A stretch of 41,063 bases of DNA, taken from positions 1 to 41,063 of the forward strand of contig JAJWLX010000028.1 in assembly GCA_021636625.1 (NCBI GenBank), in the 5' to 3' direction. A model generated the notes under the pieces. It was given only the letters and a program-made list of their open reading frames with translations. It was not told the origin of the DNA and did no database searches. Position 1 is the first letter of the stretch. Every line of letters starts with the position of its first letter. The position numbers and the translations under genes are program-made. The DNA is from Prevotella sp. (GTDB taxonomy: Bacteria; Bacteroidota; Bacteroidia; Bacteroidales; Bacteroidaceae). Shown in pieces: positions 1-6,992 of the stretch.

Positions 1-68
1 ATTAACGTTAAAAAATACGCTCAAAGCTTGCTCAATTAGAGTAAAACAGGGCGACGGGTTTGCGTCCT

Positions 69-130
69 AATTACCCAGGGCGGTGCCCTGGGCTAGGAGC
101 TTCTGCCCTTTCAGGGCGTATTGGGTAATT
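69..130. repeat. REP-like palindromic element (nested hairpins)
   Basis: An outer inverted repeat AATTACCC (69-76) / GGGTAATT (123-130) encloses two perfect hairpins: CCCAGGGC-GGT-GCCCTGGG (74-92) and GCCCT-TTC-AGGGC (105-117). The GC-rich block stands out from its AT-rich surroundings. This architecture resembles the REP elements that are mobilised by IS200-like (Y1) REP-associated tyrosine transposases, and similar CCAGGGC/GCCCTGG elements recur in Bacteroidetes genomes. No transposase is in the window, so the family assignment is inference. It lies upstream of the pyrK promoter and could also act as a terminator for whatever lies to the left. Confidence 0.6.
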
Positions 131-164
131 TCAACCGTACAGGTCGAAAAAATTGCTCTTTCTC

Positions 165-195
165 TTTGTGAAGTTCGAATTTTGTTGTACCTTTG
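165..195 (+). promoter_or_regulatory. Bacteroidetes-type promoter for pyrK-pyrD
   Basis: TTTG at 165-168, a 19-nt spacer, then TACCTTTG at 188-195 match the Bacteroidetes primary sigma consensus (TTTG / N19-21 / TAnnTTTG). The predicted start near 202 leaves a leader of about 58 nt, which carries a copy-like variant of the recurring AT-rich motif at about 203-222. Confidence 0.8.
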
Positions 196-259
196 CACTG
201 CCTATATATAAATAGGTATAACAGCAAGCATTAATAACAAGCATTAAAATAGCAATAAG

Positions 260-1036
260 ATGAAAAAATATGTTCTAGACCTTAAGGTGGTTTCTGTAGA
301 AGCACTCAGCGATAAGCACGTATTGATTAAGCTTACCGACGAGAAACCTCTGCCGGAAATCCTGCCTGGACAATTCGTAGAAGTAAAGGTAGATCATTCG
401 CCTGCCACCATGCTTCGCCGTCCTATCTCCATCAATTTCGTGGATAGAGAAACCAACCAGCTCTGGCTGCTCGTTGCCATGGTGGGCGACGGAACCCGTC
501 AGCTCGGAAAGCTTCAGGCTGGCGATACGCTCAACTGTATGCTGCCTCTGGGCAATGGTTTCACCATGCCTACAGAGAAGAGTCAGAAGTATCTCCTCGT
601 GGGTGGTGGCGTAGGTGTGGCTCCTCTGCTCTACTTCGGAAAACTCATCAAGGAGTTTGGTGCAGATGTAACCTTCCTGCTGGGTGCCCGCAAGGCTTCC
701 GACCTGCTGGAGCTGGATGAGTTTGCCAAGATAGGAAAGGTATGCATCACTACCGAGGATGGCTCTGCTGGCGAGGTGGGGTTTGTAACCAATCACTCTG
801 TGTTGGAGAACGAACAGTTTGACATGATCTCTACCTGCGGTCCGAAGCCGATGATGGTGAGCGTGGCTCGCTTTGCCAAGAAGGCTGGTGTGGAGTGCGA
901 GGTTTCCCTGGAGAACAAGATGGCGTGCGGTGTAGGTGCCTGCCTCTGCTGCGTGGAGAAGACCACCGAGGGTCATAAGTGCGTTTGCAAGGATGGTCCG
1001 GTCATCAACATCAAGCAGCTCACCTGGGATATCTAA
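260..1036 (+). CDS. pyrK: Dihydroorotate dehydrogenase B, electron-transfer subunit
   Basis: PyrK carries electrons from the class 1B dihydroorotate dehydrogenase PyrD to NAD+ in the fourth step of pyrimidine synthesis, in the cytoplasm. The 258-residue protein has the expected order: a ferredoxin-reductase-like FAD domain with the flavin motif RRPISI (about residues 53-58), an NAD-binding segment GGGVGVAPLL (about 115-124), and a C-terminal [2Fe-2S] cluster site with Cys223, Cys228 and Cys231 plus Cys241 or Cys243. The length is normal. The ATG lies at the end of an AT-rich leader with no clear Shine-Dalgarno, as usual in this phylum. pyrD follows 55 nt downstream on the same strand, so the two subunits are almost certainly co-transcribed. 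Confidence 0.95.
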   Translation: MKKYVLDLKVVSVEALSDKHVLIKLTDEKPLPEILPGQFVEVKVDHSPATMLRRPISINFVDRETNQLWLLVAMVGDGTRQLGKLQAGDTLNCMLPLGNGFTMPTEKSQKYLLVGGGVGVAPLLYFGKLIKEFGADVTFLLGARKASDLLELDEFAKIGKVCITTEDGSAGEVGFVTNHSVLENEQFDMISTCGPKPMMVSVARFAKKAGVECEVSLENKMACGVGACLCCVEKTTEGHKCVCKDGPVINIKQLTWDI

Positions 1037-1091
1037 ACCAGATGCTTCTGGTAGATAATTGTAATAGAATATTATTTGATTAAGAAAGATT

Positions 1092-2000
1092 ATGGCTGAT
1101 TTAAGTGTAAATATAAAGGATTTAAAGCTGAAGAATCCAGTGATGACTGCATCGGGAACTTTCGGCTACGGATTGGAGTTTGCTGATTTCGTTCCGCTGG
1201 AGGAAATCGGAGGTATCATCGTAAAGGGTACTACCCTGGAACCACGCGAGGGAAATGACTATCCACGCATGGCTGAAACTCCACAGGGAATGCTCAACTG
1301 CGTGGGCCTCCAGAACAAGGGTGTGGAGTACTTCTGCGAGCACATCTATCCTCAGATCAAGGACATCGATACCAATATGATTGTAAACGTGAGCGGACAC
1401 TCGCCTGAGAGCTATGCGGAGTGTGCGGCACGTGTGAATGAGCTGGATAAGATTCCTGCCATCGAGCTGAATATTTCCTGCCCTAACGTAAAGGATGGCG
1501 GTATGGCTTTCGGCGTTACCTGCGAGGGTGCTGCAAGCGTGGTGAAGGCGGTGCGCAAGGTGTATGACAAGACCTTGATCGTGAAGCTTTCGCCTAATGT
1601 AACCAGCATTGCCGACATCGCCCGTGCGGTAGAGGCTGAGGGTGCCGACTCAGTTTCGCTCATCAACACATTGATGGGTATGGCGGTGGATATCGAGAAG
1701 CGCCAGCCGCTGCTGAGCATCCGTACTGGTGGCTTGAGCGGTCCTTGCGTCAAGCCGGTGGCATTGCGCATGGTTTACGATGTGGCCCACGCCGTGAAGA
1801 TTCCGGTAGTAGGACTGGGCGGTATCCAGAATGCCAAGGATGCCATCGAATTTATGATGTGCGGTGCTACAGCCATCGAAATCGGTACTGCCAACTTCAT
1901 CGATCCTGCCGTAACCAAGAAGGTGAAGGATGGTATGAACGAGTGGCTTGATGCTCACGGCTGCAAGTCGGTGACTGAAATTATCGGTGCCATCAAGTAA
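1092..2000 (+). CDS. pyrD: Dihydroorotate dehydrogenase B, catalytic subunit
   Basis: This is the class 1B catalytic subunit, a TIM-barrel FMN enzyme oxidising dihydroorotate to orotate and passing electrons to PyrK. The 302-residue sequence carries the N-terminal SGTFGYG substrate/FMN segment (about 21-27), the catalytic-cysteine loop NISCPNVK (about 127-134; class 1 enzymes use Cys as base), and the FMN phosphate-binding GLGGI segment near residue 242. The NAD-dependent class 1B assignment rests on the adjacent pyrK and the overall sequence type. Length and start are normal for the family. Confidence 0.95.
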   Translation: MADLSVNIKDLKLKNPVMTASGTFGYGLEFADFVPLEEIGGIIVKGTTLEPREGNDYPRMAETPQGMLNCVGLQNKGVEYFCEHIYPQIKDIDTNMIVNVSGHSPESYAECAARVNELDKIPAIELNISCPNVKDGGMAFGVTCEGAASVVKAVRKVYDKTLIVKLSPNVTSIADIARAVEAEGADSVSLINTLMGMAVDIEKRQPLLSIRTGGLSGPCVKPVALRMVYDVAHAVKIPVVGLGGIQNAKDAIEFMMCGATAIEIGTANFIDPAVTKKVKDGMNEWLDAHGCKSVTEIIGAIK

Positions 2001-2058
2001 ATGCTGGTCGCCAACAGATAAATTACACATTATTATATATAACAGAATTTTTGCATAT

Positions 2059-2331
2059 ATGGATTTGAATGATATGAATCCCGTTCTGCTCGTAGCAGCT
2101 CTTACGCAGCAGATAGCGGAGCAGGAGAAGCGGGCGGAAGCTTGCAGCGAGGATGCTGAGAACAAGGCTGCGCTGAGCAAGAACCTGCTGAAACGAGGCA
2201 ATCTGCTGATGCAGATGGGCGATAAGGAGGGAGCCGGAAAGGATATGCAGAGATACCTGCAGCTGAATCCCGAGAAGATAGAGGAGCTTACAGGAGAGTT
2301 TAAGGCTGAAGGAAGAGAACATTGCCGATAA
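2059..2331 (+). CDS. Small TPR-like protein, function unknown
   Basis: This is a 90-residue acidic/basic helical protein. I prefer ATG 2059 (MDLNDMNP) over an upstream ATG at 1987, because the extra 24 residues would overlap the end of pyrD and are not protein-like. Residues about 37-75 (KNLLKRGNLLMQMGDKEGAG, then RYLQLNP) look like a single degenerate tetratricopeptide-type helix pair. There is no signal peptide or membrane segment. It follows pyrD by 58 nt and is probably read from the same promoter. I do not recognise a named family. A tandem 21-bp repeat begins inside its last codons. Confidence 0.7.
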   Translation: MDLNDMNPVLLVAALTQQIAEQEKRAEACSEDAENKAALSKNLLKRGNLLMQMGDKEGAGKDMQRYLQLNPEKIEELTGEFKAEGREHCR

Positions 2332-2378
2332 TTGCCTGCACATTGCCGATAATTGTCTGGAAATGCCGGTAAATGTTC
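2319..2378. repeat. Tandem 21-bp direct repeat
   Basis: Two units (2319-2339 and 2340-2360) beginning ACATTGCCGATAATTG differ at one or two positions, and a degenerate third unit follows (2361-2378). The first unit contains the last codons and stop of the small gene that ends at 2331. The function is unknown; it may be recent slippage or a decayed intergenic repeat. Confidence 0.6.
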
Positions 2379-2397
2379 TTTCGAAATGATACGAATG

Positions 2398-2465
2398 CTG
2401 ATAAAAATCTGCCAGTTTAGGGCTTTTTCTGATAAAAATCTGCTGAAAATCTGCTGAAAAGCAGA
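2398..2465. repeat. 31-bp-spaced direct repeat and small hairpin
   Basis: CTGATAAAAATCTGC occurs at 2398-2412 and again at 2429-2443. It is followed by a shortened echo (TGAAAATCTGC, 2444-2454) and a hairpin TCTGC-TGAAAA-GCAGA (2450-2465). There is no T tract directly after the hairpin, so termination is uncertain. Together with the 21-bp repeat this fills most of the gap between the pyr genes and the aromatic operon promoter. Confidence 0.5.
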
Positions 2466-2501
2466 AAATATAAGGAAAATAAAGAAAAAACTGACAATTT
2501 G

Positions 2502-2533
2502 TTTGGCGGTATCAAAGAAAAGTGTTACTTTTG
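2502..2533 (+). promoter_or_regulatory. Promoter of the aromatic amino-acid operon
   Basis: TTTG at 2502-2505, a 20-nt spacer and TACTTTTG at 2526-2533 match the Bacteroidetes consensus exactly. Transcription would begin near 2540, about 100 nt before the leader peptide and about 370 nt before pheA, leaving room for the attenuator. Confidence 0.8.
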
Positions 2534-2638
2534 CAAACGAGTTGAGATTTTCATCGGTTGATGCTCCATCTGAGCTACTTCATTCTGAAGACTAATGGCT
2601 CGAAGCAATAAGTGAATAACAAATAAAAGAATAAGAAA

Positions 2639-2728
2639 ATGGAAAAGTTGAACGCTTACTTTTTTAGCTATTACTTTTACTTTGCAAGCAATTGTAAAGC
2701 GGGAAGTTGCGTATATATTTCAACTTAG
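2639..2728 (+). CDS. Phe/Tyr-rich leader peptide of the aromatic operon
   Basis: A 29-codon reading frame starts at ATG 2639 and ends at TAG 2726. Residues 7-15 read YFFSYYFYF: eight of nine are aromatic (four Phe, four Tyr). Such clustering is the hallmark of leader peptides that sense charged tRNA by ribosome pausing, as in the E. coli pheA leader. It lies between a consensus promoter and an intrinsic terminator upstream of pheA. No Shine-Dalgarno is visible, as expected here. The control codons lie at 2657-2683, about 15 nt before the putative antiterminator arm at 2698. The peptide itself is unlikely to have another function. Confidence 0.85.
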   Translation: MEKLNAYFFSYYFYFASNCKAGSCVYIST

Positions 2729-2788
2729 GATATAAGATTTTTGAAATCATCGAAACGGTCCCGCTCTATTGTGAGCAGGACCGTTTTT
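2698..2788 (+). promoter_or_regulatory. Transcription attenuator (antiterminator/terminator) before pheA
   Basis: The terminator stem pairs ACGGTCC (2755-2761) with GGACCGT (2778-2784) and GCTC (2763-2766) with GAGC (2773-2776), followed by a T run (2784-2788). The upstream segment AGCGGGA (2698-2704) is perfectly complementary to TCCCGCT (2759-2765), the left side of that terminator, so the two pairings exclude each other. A ribosome stalled at the Phe/Tyr codons would leave 2698-2704 free and allow read-through. A ribosome reaching the stop at 2726-2728 would cover it and favour termination. The complementarities are seen directly; the mechanism is inferred from classical attenuators. Confidence 0.85.
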
Positions 2789-2877
2789 CGTAAAACTCGA
2801 ATCCGTTTTTCCATAAACGTTTTCGAAATAATCTGTTTTCAAAAAAACGTTTTCCGAAAAATCCGTTTTCCAAAATC
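2781..2877. repeat. 15-nt-period degenerate tandem repeat before pheA
   Basis: After a 22-nt first unit (2781-2802), five consecutive 15-nt units start at 2803, 2818, 2833, 2848 and 2863. Each follows a pattern close to CCGTTTTCCRAAAAT. Each unit is nearly self-complementary around TTTTCGAAAA. The block starts within the terminator's 3' arm and ends 30 nt before the pheA start, so it is present only in read-through transcripts. The function is unknown. Confidence 0.65.
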
Positions 2878-2907
2878 AGGAGATAATGTAAAAAAGAGAG
2901 TGAAACA

Positions 2908-3741
2908 ATGAAGAGAATTGCAATACAAGGAGAGTTGGGATCCTTCCACGACATTACCGCCCACGAGTATTTCCAGGGCGAGCAGATAGAGTTAATCTGT
3001 TGCGCTACCTTCGAGGAGGTGTTTGAGAACATCAAGCGAGATCCTACCATCATCGGCATCTGCGCCATCGAGAATACCATCGCCGGCAGTCTGCTCCATA
3101 ACTACGAGCTGCTCCGGGAGAGCGGAACCACCGTGGTGGGTGAGCACAAGCTCCACATCGAGCACAGCATCTGCTGCCTGCCTTCCGACGACTGGAGCAC
3201 CCTGCAGGAGGTTCACTCTCATCCTGTAGCGCTGATGCAGTGTGGCAAGTTCCTCGCCAACCATCCTGATCTCAAGGCTGTGGAGGCTGAGGATACCGCA
3301 GGTTCTGCCGCATTCATCGCCCAGCACCAGGTTCACGGATGGGCAGCCATCTGTTCTGCCTACGCTGCCAGGATGTATGGCATGAAGGTATTGCAGGAGG
3401 GAATCCACGACAATCCGCATAACTACACCCGGTTCCTCGTGGTCTGCAATCCGCAGAAGGCATCCCTGCTCCGACCTATCGAAAAGGCAAACAAGGCGAG
3501 CATCGTCTTCAGCCTTTCACACGACAAGGGTTCGCTCTCCAAGGTTCTCACCATCCTGAGCTTCTACGACATCAATCTCACCAAGATCCAGTCGCTGCCA
3601 AGCATCGGTCATGAATGGGAATATCTCTTCTACGTGGATCTCACCTTCGATAATCTGACCCGCTATCGACAGAGCATCGATGCCATCACACCACTCGTGA
3701 AGAAACTCACGGTGCTGGGAGAATATGAGGAAAAAGAATAG
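2908..3741 (+). CDS. pheA: Prephenate dehydratase (monofunctional)
   Basis: The enzyme converts prephenate to phenylpyruvate, the committed step to phenylalanine. It is 277 residues, with a two-lobed periplasmic-binding-like catalytic domain. Visible motifs are HSHPVALMQC (about 103-112), DTAGSAA (about 130-136) and the TRF motif in NYTRFLVV (about 172-179). A C-terminal ACT domain (about 192-270) contains the LTKIQSLPS element near the usual phenylalanine-binding region, so feedback inhibition by Phe is likely. Unlike E. coli PheA there is no chorismate mutase domain; that activity is fused to the DAHP synthase two genes downstream. It is the first structural gene after the Phe/Tyr attenuator, and the aminotransferase follows 28 nt later. 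Confidence 0.95.
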   Translation: MKRIAIQGELGSFHDITAHEYFQGEQIELICCATFEEVFENIKRDPTIIGICAIENTIAGSLLHNYELLRESGTTVVGEHKLHIEHSICCLPSDDWSTLQEVHSHPVALMQCGKFLANHPDLKAVEAEDTAGSAAFIAQHQVHGWAAICSAYAARMYGMKVLQEGIHDNPHNYTRFLVVCNPQKASLLRPIEKANKASIVFSLSHDKGSLSKVLTILSFYDINLTKIQSLPSIGHEWEYLFYVDLTFDNLTRYRQSIDAITPLVKKLTVLGEYEEKE

Positions 3742-3769
3742 TAACATTTCAAAATAAAAGAAAATAAAA

Positions 3770-4939
3770 ATGATACAACCAGCCAATAGAGTAACAGAAA
3801 TACAGGAATACTACTTCAGCCGAAAGCTGAAGGAAGTGGCTAAGCTTAATGCCGAGGGACAGGACATCATCAGCCTCGCCATCGGAAGTCCAGACATGCC
3901 GCCTTCTAAGCAGACCATCGATACGCTCTGCGAGGTAGCCCATAACCCTGCTGCACACGGATATCAGCCTACGGTGGGCATCCCGGAGTTGCGCAAGGCG
4001 ATGGCTGGTTATTACAAGAGATGGTATGACGTGGATCTTGACTGGGCTACGGAAATCCAGCCCCTCATTGGTAGCAAGGAGGGTATCCTGCACGTTACGC
4101 TCGCCTTCTGCAACCCTGGCGACGAGGTGCTCATCCCAAACCCAGGCTATCCTACCTATACTGCCATCAACAAGATTCTCGGCACCAAGATTACCTATTA
4201 CGACCTGCGCGAGGACAATGAATGGCAGCCAGACTTCGAGGCGCTGGAGAAGATGGACCTCAGCCACGTGAAGCTGATGTGGACCAACTATCCGAACATG
4301 CCGACCGGAGGCGTGGCAAAGATGGAGACCTACGAGCGACTCGTGAAGTTTGCCAAGGACCACAACATCGTGGTGGTGAACGACAATCCTTATTCGCTCA
4401 TCCTCAACGAGCATCCGCTGAGCATCATGCAGGTGCCGGGCGCCAAGGACTGCTGCATCGAATTCAATTCGCTCAGCAAGAGCCACAACATGCCGGGATG
4501 GCGTGTGGCTATGATTTCGAGCAACAAGCAGTTTATCTCCTGGATCCTGAAGGTGAAGAGTAACATCGACAACGGATGCTTCCGCGGAATCCAGCTCGCT
4601 GCAGCCGAGGCCATGCTCAACAATACCGACGAGTGGCACCGTGAGAACAACATCACCAATTATCGCCGCCGCCGCGACATAGCCGAGCAGATCATGCAGG
4701 TATTGGACTGCAAGTTTGATCCTAACCAGGTGGGCATGTTCCTCTGGGGCAAGATTCCGGAGAAATACGCCGATGTAGAAGACCTCACAGAGAAGATTCT
4801 CCACGAGGCGCGCGTATTCATCACCCCTGGATTCATCTTCGGAAGCAACGGCAAGCGCTACGTCCGCATCAGCCTCTGTGCCAAGGATGAGAAAATGAAG
4901 GAGGCGCTGGAAAGAATCAAGAAAGTCTTTGGAAAATAA
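3770..4939 (+). CDS. Class I aminotransferase, probably aromatic in this operon
   Basis: This is a 389-residue fold-type I PLP enzyme. Landmarks are the IGSPDMPPS segment near the N terminus, NPGYPTY (about 123-129), the Asn/Asp/Tyr cofactor segment NDNPYS (about 204-209) and the Schiff-base lysine in SLSKSHNMPGWR (about 233-244). It resembles LL-diaminopimelate/aspartate aminotransferases of the MalY/AspC type. Its position between prephenate dehydratase and DAHP synthase argues that it transaminates phenylpyruvate and hydroxyphenylpyruvate to Phe and Tyr. That substrate assignment is context-based, and aspartate or diaminopimelate use is not excluded. It is likely co-transcribed with pheA. 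Confidence 0.85.
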   Translation: MIQPANRVTEIQEYYFSRKLKEVAKLNAEGQDIISLAIGSPDMPPSKQTIDTLCEVAHNPAAHGYQPTVGIPELRKAMAGYYKRWYDVDLDWATEIQPLIGSKEGILHVTLAFCNPGDEVLIPNPGYPTYTAINKILGTKITYYDLREDNEWQPDFEALEKMDLSHVKLMWTNYPNMPTGGVAKMETYERLVKFAKDHNIVVVNDNPYSLILNEHPLSIMQVPGAKDCCIEFNSLSKSHNMPGWRVAMISSNKQFISWILKVKSNIDNGCFRGIQLAAAEAMLNNTDEWHRENNITNYRRRRDIAEQIMQVLDCKFDPNQVGMFLWGKIPEKYADVEDLTEKILHEARVFITPGFIFGSNGKRYVRISLCAKDEKMKEALERIKKVFGK

Positions 4940-4973
4940 AAAAGTAAAAAATAAGAATTTAAAATATACGACT

Positions 4974-6041
4974 ATGGAATTAGAATTAGAACCATTGAAT
5001 CTCCCTAGTGATCAGGAACGCCCTATCGTCATTGCAGGCCCATGCTCTGCAGAGACAGAAGAGCAAGTTATGACTACCGCCAAGCAGCTGGCTGCTAAGG
5101 GCTGCCACATGTTCCGCGCTGGTGTATGGAAGCCACGTACCAAACCAGGAGGCTTCGAGGGAAATGGCGAGACTGCCTTGCCTTGGATGAAGCAGGTGAA
5201 GGAGGAGACCGGTATGCTCACAGCTACCGAGGTAGCTACTCCTGAGCACGTGGAGCTCGCCTTGAAATATGGAATCGATGTTCTGTGGGTGGGAGCACGT
5301 ACTTCTGCCAATCCATTCGCCATGCAGGCGCTGGCTGACAGCCTTCAGGGCGTGGATGTTCCGGTGTTGGTGAAGAATCCGGTGAATCCGGATCTTGAGC
5401 TTTGGATCGGTGCGCTCCAGCGTATCAACCAGGCTGGCATCAAGCGACTCGGTGCCATCCATCGCGGTTTCTCCAGCTTCGACAAGAAGATCTACCGCAA
5501 TCTTCCTATGTGGCAGATTCCTATCGAGCTGCACCGCCGCATTCCTCAGTTGCCTATCATCTGCGACCCTAGCCACATCGGCGGTCGCCGCGACCTCATC
5601 GCCCCTCTCTGCCAGCAGGCTATGGACCTGGGCTTCGATGGTCTGATCGTAGAGAGCCACTGCTCTCCTGATGATGCATGGAGCGATGCCAAGCAGCAGG
5701 TTACTCCAGATATCCTGGATTACATCCTGAGCCTCCTCGTAGTTCGTGATGAGCATTATTCTACAGAGGGCCTGCATCAGCTGCGTGGTCAGATTGATGA
5801 GTGCGACAACCAGTTGATGGATCTTCTTGCCAAGCGTATGCGTGTATGCCGCGAAATCGGTACCTACAAGAAGGAGCACAATATGACTATCGTACAGACC
5901 AACCGCTACAACGAGATTCTCGAGAAGCGTGGTGCCCAGGCTTCGCTCTGCGGAATGAGCCCTGAGTTTGCTGCCCAGATCTTTGAGCATATCCACGAGG
6001 AGAGTGTTCGCCAGCAGTTGGAAATTCTGAATCAGAAATAA
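4974..6041 (+). CDS. Bifunctional DAHP synthase / chorismate mutase
   Basis: The N-terminal part (about residues 1-255) is a type I-beta 3-deoxy-7-phosphoheptulonate synthase, the entry step of the shikimate pathway. Its motifs include AGPCSAE near residue 22 and the GVWKPRTKPGGFEG loop near 50-63. The C-terminal part (about 265-350) is an AroQ-type chorismate mutase, with LRGQIDECD, AKRMRVCREIGTYKK and QTNRYNEIL as substrate-binding helices. I chose ATG 4974 (355 residues), because the upstream ATG at 4929 adds a low-complexity lysine/asparagine stretch and overlaps the preceding gene by 11 nt. The fusion couples chorismate use to entry control, and chorismate/prephenate could feed back through the mutase domain, as shown for relatives with this fusion. 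Confidence 0.92.
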   Translation: MELELEPLNLPSDQERPIVIAGPCSAETEEQVMTTAKQLAAKGCHMFRAGVWKPRTKPGGFEGNGETALPWMKQVKEETGMLTATEVATPEHVELALKYGIDVLWVGARTSANPFAMQALADSLQGVDVPVLVKNPVNPDLELWIGALQRINQAGIKRLGAIHRGFSSFDKKIYRNLPMWQIPIELHRRIPQLPIICDPSHIGGRRDLIAPLCQQAMDLGFDGLIVESHCSPDDAWSDAKQQVTPDILDYILSLLVVRDEHYSTEGLHQLRGQIDECDNQLMDLLAKRMRVCREIGTYKKEHNMTIVQTNRYNEILEKRGAQASLCGMSPEFAAQIFEHIHEESVRQQLEILNQK

Positions 6042-6046
6042 AATAA

Positions 6047-6147
6047 GTGAAGAGTAAAGAACGAAGAGTGAAGAATTCGTATGCTTTTTATGGGTCCTTT
6101 GTTCTTAAAACAAGAGAATTCTTCGTTCTTCACTCTTCATTCTTCAC
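6047..6147. repeat. Long imperfect inverted repeat between DAHPS-CM and tyrA
   Basis: The left arm (6047-6078) and the right arm (6116-6147) are 32 nt each and complementary at 26 positions, with three of the rest G-U compatible in RNA. They flank a 37-nt loop. Each arm is built from GTGAAGA/GAAGA-like repeats ending in GAATTC. The hairpin lies 5 nt after the preceding stop and ends 11 nt before the tyrA start. It may be a decayed mobile palindrome or an mRNA-processing or stability element; no U tract follows, so I do not call it a terminator. Confidence 0.65.
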
Positions 6148-6158
6148 ATTAAAAAGAA

Positions 6159-6959
6159 ATGAGAATTTTGATAATGGGAGCAGGAAAGATGGGAAGCTTT
6201 TTCATCGACCTGCTCAGCTTCGACCACGAGGTGGCTGTATATGAAAAGGATGCCAAGCGACTGCGCTTCACCTATAACTGCTACCGTTTCACCAAGATGG
6301 AGGAGGTGGAGATGTTCCGCCCGGAACTCGTCATCAATGCTGTGACCGTGAAATACACCATCCCGGCATTCGAGGAGTTGCTGCCACATCTCTCTAAAGA
6401 CTGTATCATCAGCGACATTGCGTCGGTGAAGACTGGATTGCAGGAGTTTTACGAAAAGAGCGGATTCCGCTACGTGAGCACCCACCCGATGTTCGGTCCT
6501 ACATTCGCCAACCTGAACCAGCTCTCCGAGGAAAATGCGGTCATCATCAAGGAGGGCGACTATATGGGTAAGATTTTCTTCAAGGATCTCTATCAGAAGC
6601 TCGGACTGAGCCTGCATGAGTACACCTTTGATGAGCACGACCAGACGGTGGCTTACTCGCTGAGTATTCCATTTGTCAGCACTTTTGCCTTTGCGGCGGT
6701 GATGAAGCATCAGGATGCTCCTGGTACCACCTTCAAGCGCCACATGCAGATAGCCAAGGGCGTATTGAACGAGGATGACTATCTCTTGCAGGAAATCCTC
6801 TTCAACCCATATACATCTGGACAGGTGGCCCAGATTCGCGAAGAGCTGGCTGAACTCATCGACATCATCGATCACAAGGATGCCAAGCGCATGAAACTCT
6901 TCCTCACCAAAATCAGAAATCATGTGAAGGAAGACATCGAAATCAAGCAGCAGAAATAG
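6159..6959 (+). CDS. tyrA: Prephenate dehydrogenase
   Basis: The 266-residue TyrA-type enzyme oxidatively decarboxylates prephenate to 4-hydroxyphenylpyruvate for tyrosine. The N terminus has a Rossmann NAD(P) motif, MGAGKMGSF (about 5-13). The catalytic histidine region reads STHPMFGPTF (about 107-116), followed by the all-helical dimerisation domain. There is no fused chorismate mutase and no C-terminal ACT domain, so Tyr feedback must act elsewhere, for instance through the Tyr codons of the operon leader peptide. It is the last aromatic gene of the operon and is separated from the upstream gene by the inverted repeat. Confidence 0.93.
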   Translation: MRILIMGAGKMGSFFIDLLSFDHEVAVYEKDAKRLRFTYNCYRFTKMEEVEMFRPELVINAVTVKYTIPAFEELLPHLSKDCIISDIASVKTGLQEFYEKSGFRYVSTHPMFGPTFANLNQLSEENAVIIKEGDYMGKIFFKDLYQKLGLSLHEYTFDEHDQTVAYSLSIPFVSTFAFAAVMKHQDAPGTTFKRHMQIAKGVLNEDDYLLQEILFNPYTSGQVAQIREELAELIDIIDHKDAKRMKLFLTKIRNHVKEDIEIKQQK

Positions 6960-6992
6960 GAAAAAACAGAAGACAAAGAAGAGTAGTAGATT

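Noticed and set aside
2766..3080. Minus-strand frame encoding a repetitive Phe/Arg/Lys-rich peptide over the 15-nt repeats
   Set aside because: The peptide repeat is only the 15-nt DNA period read as five codons; most of the frame is antisense to pheA.
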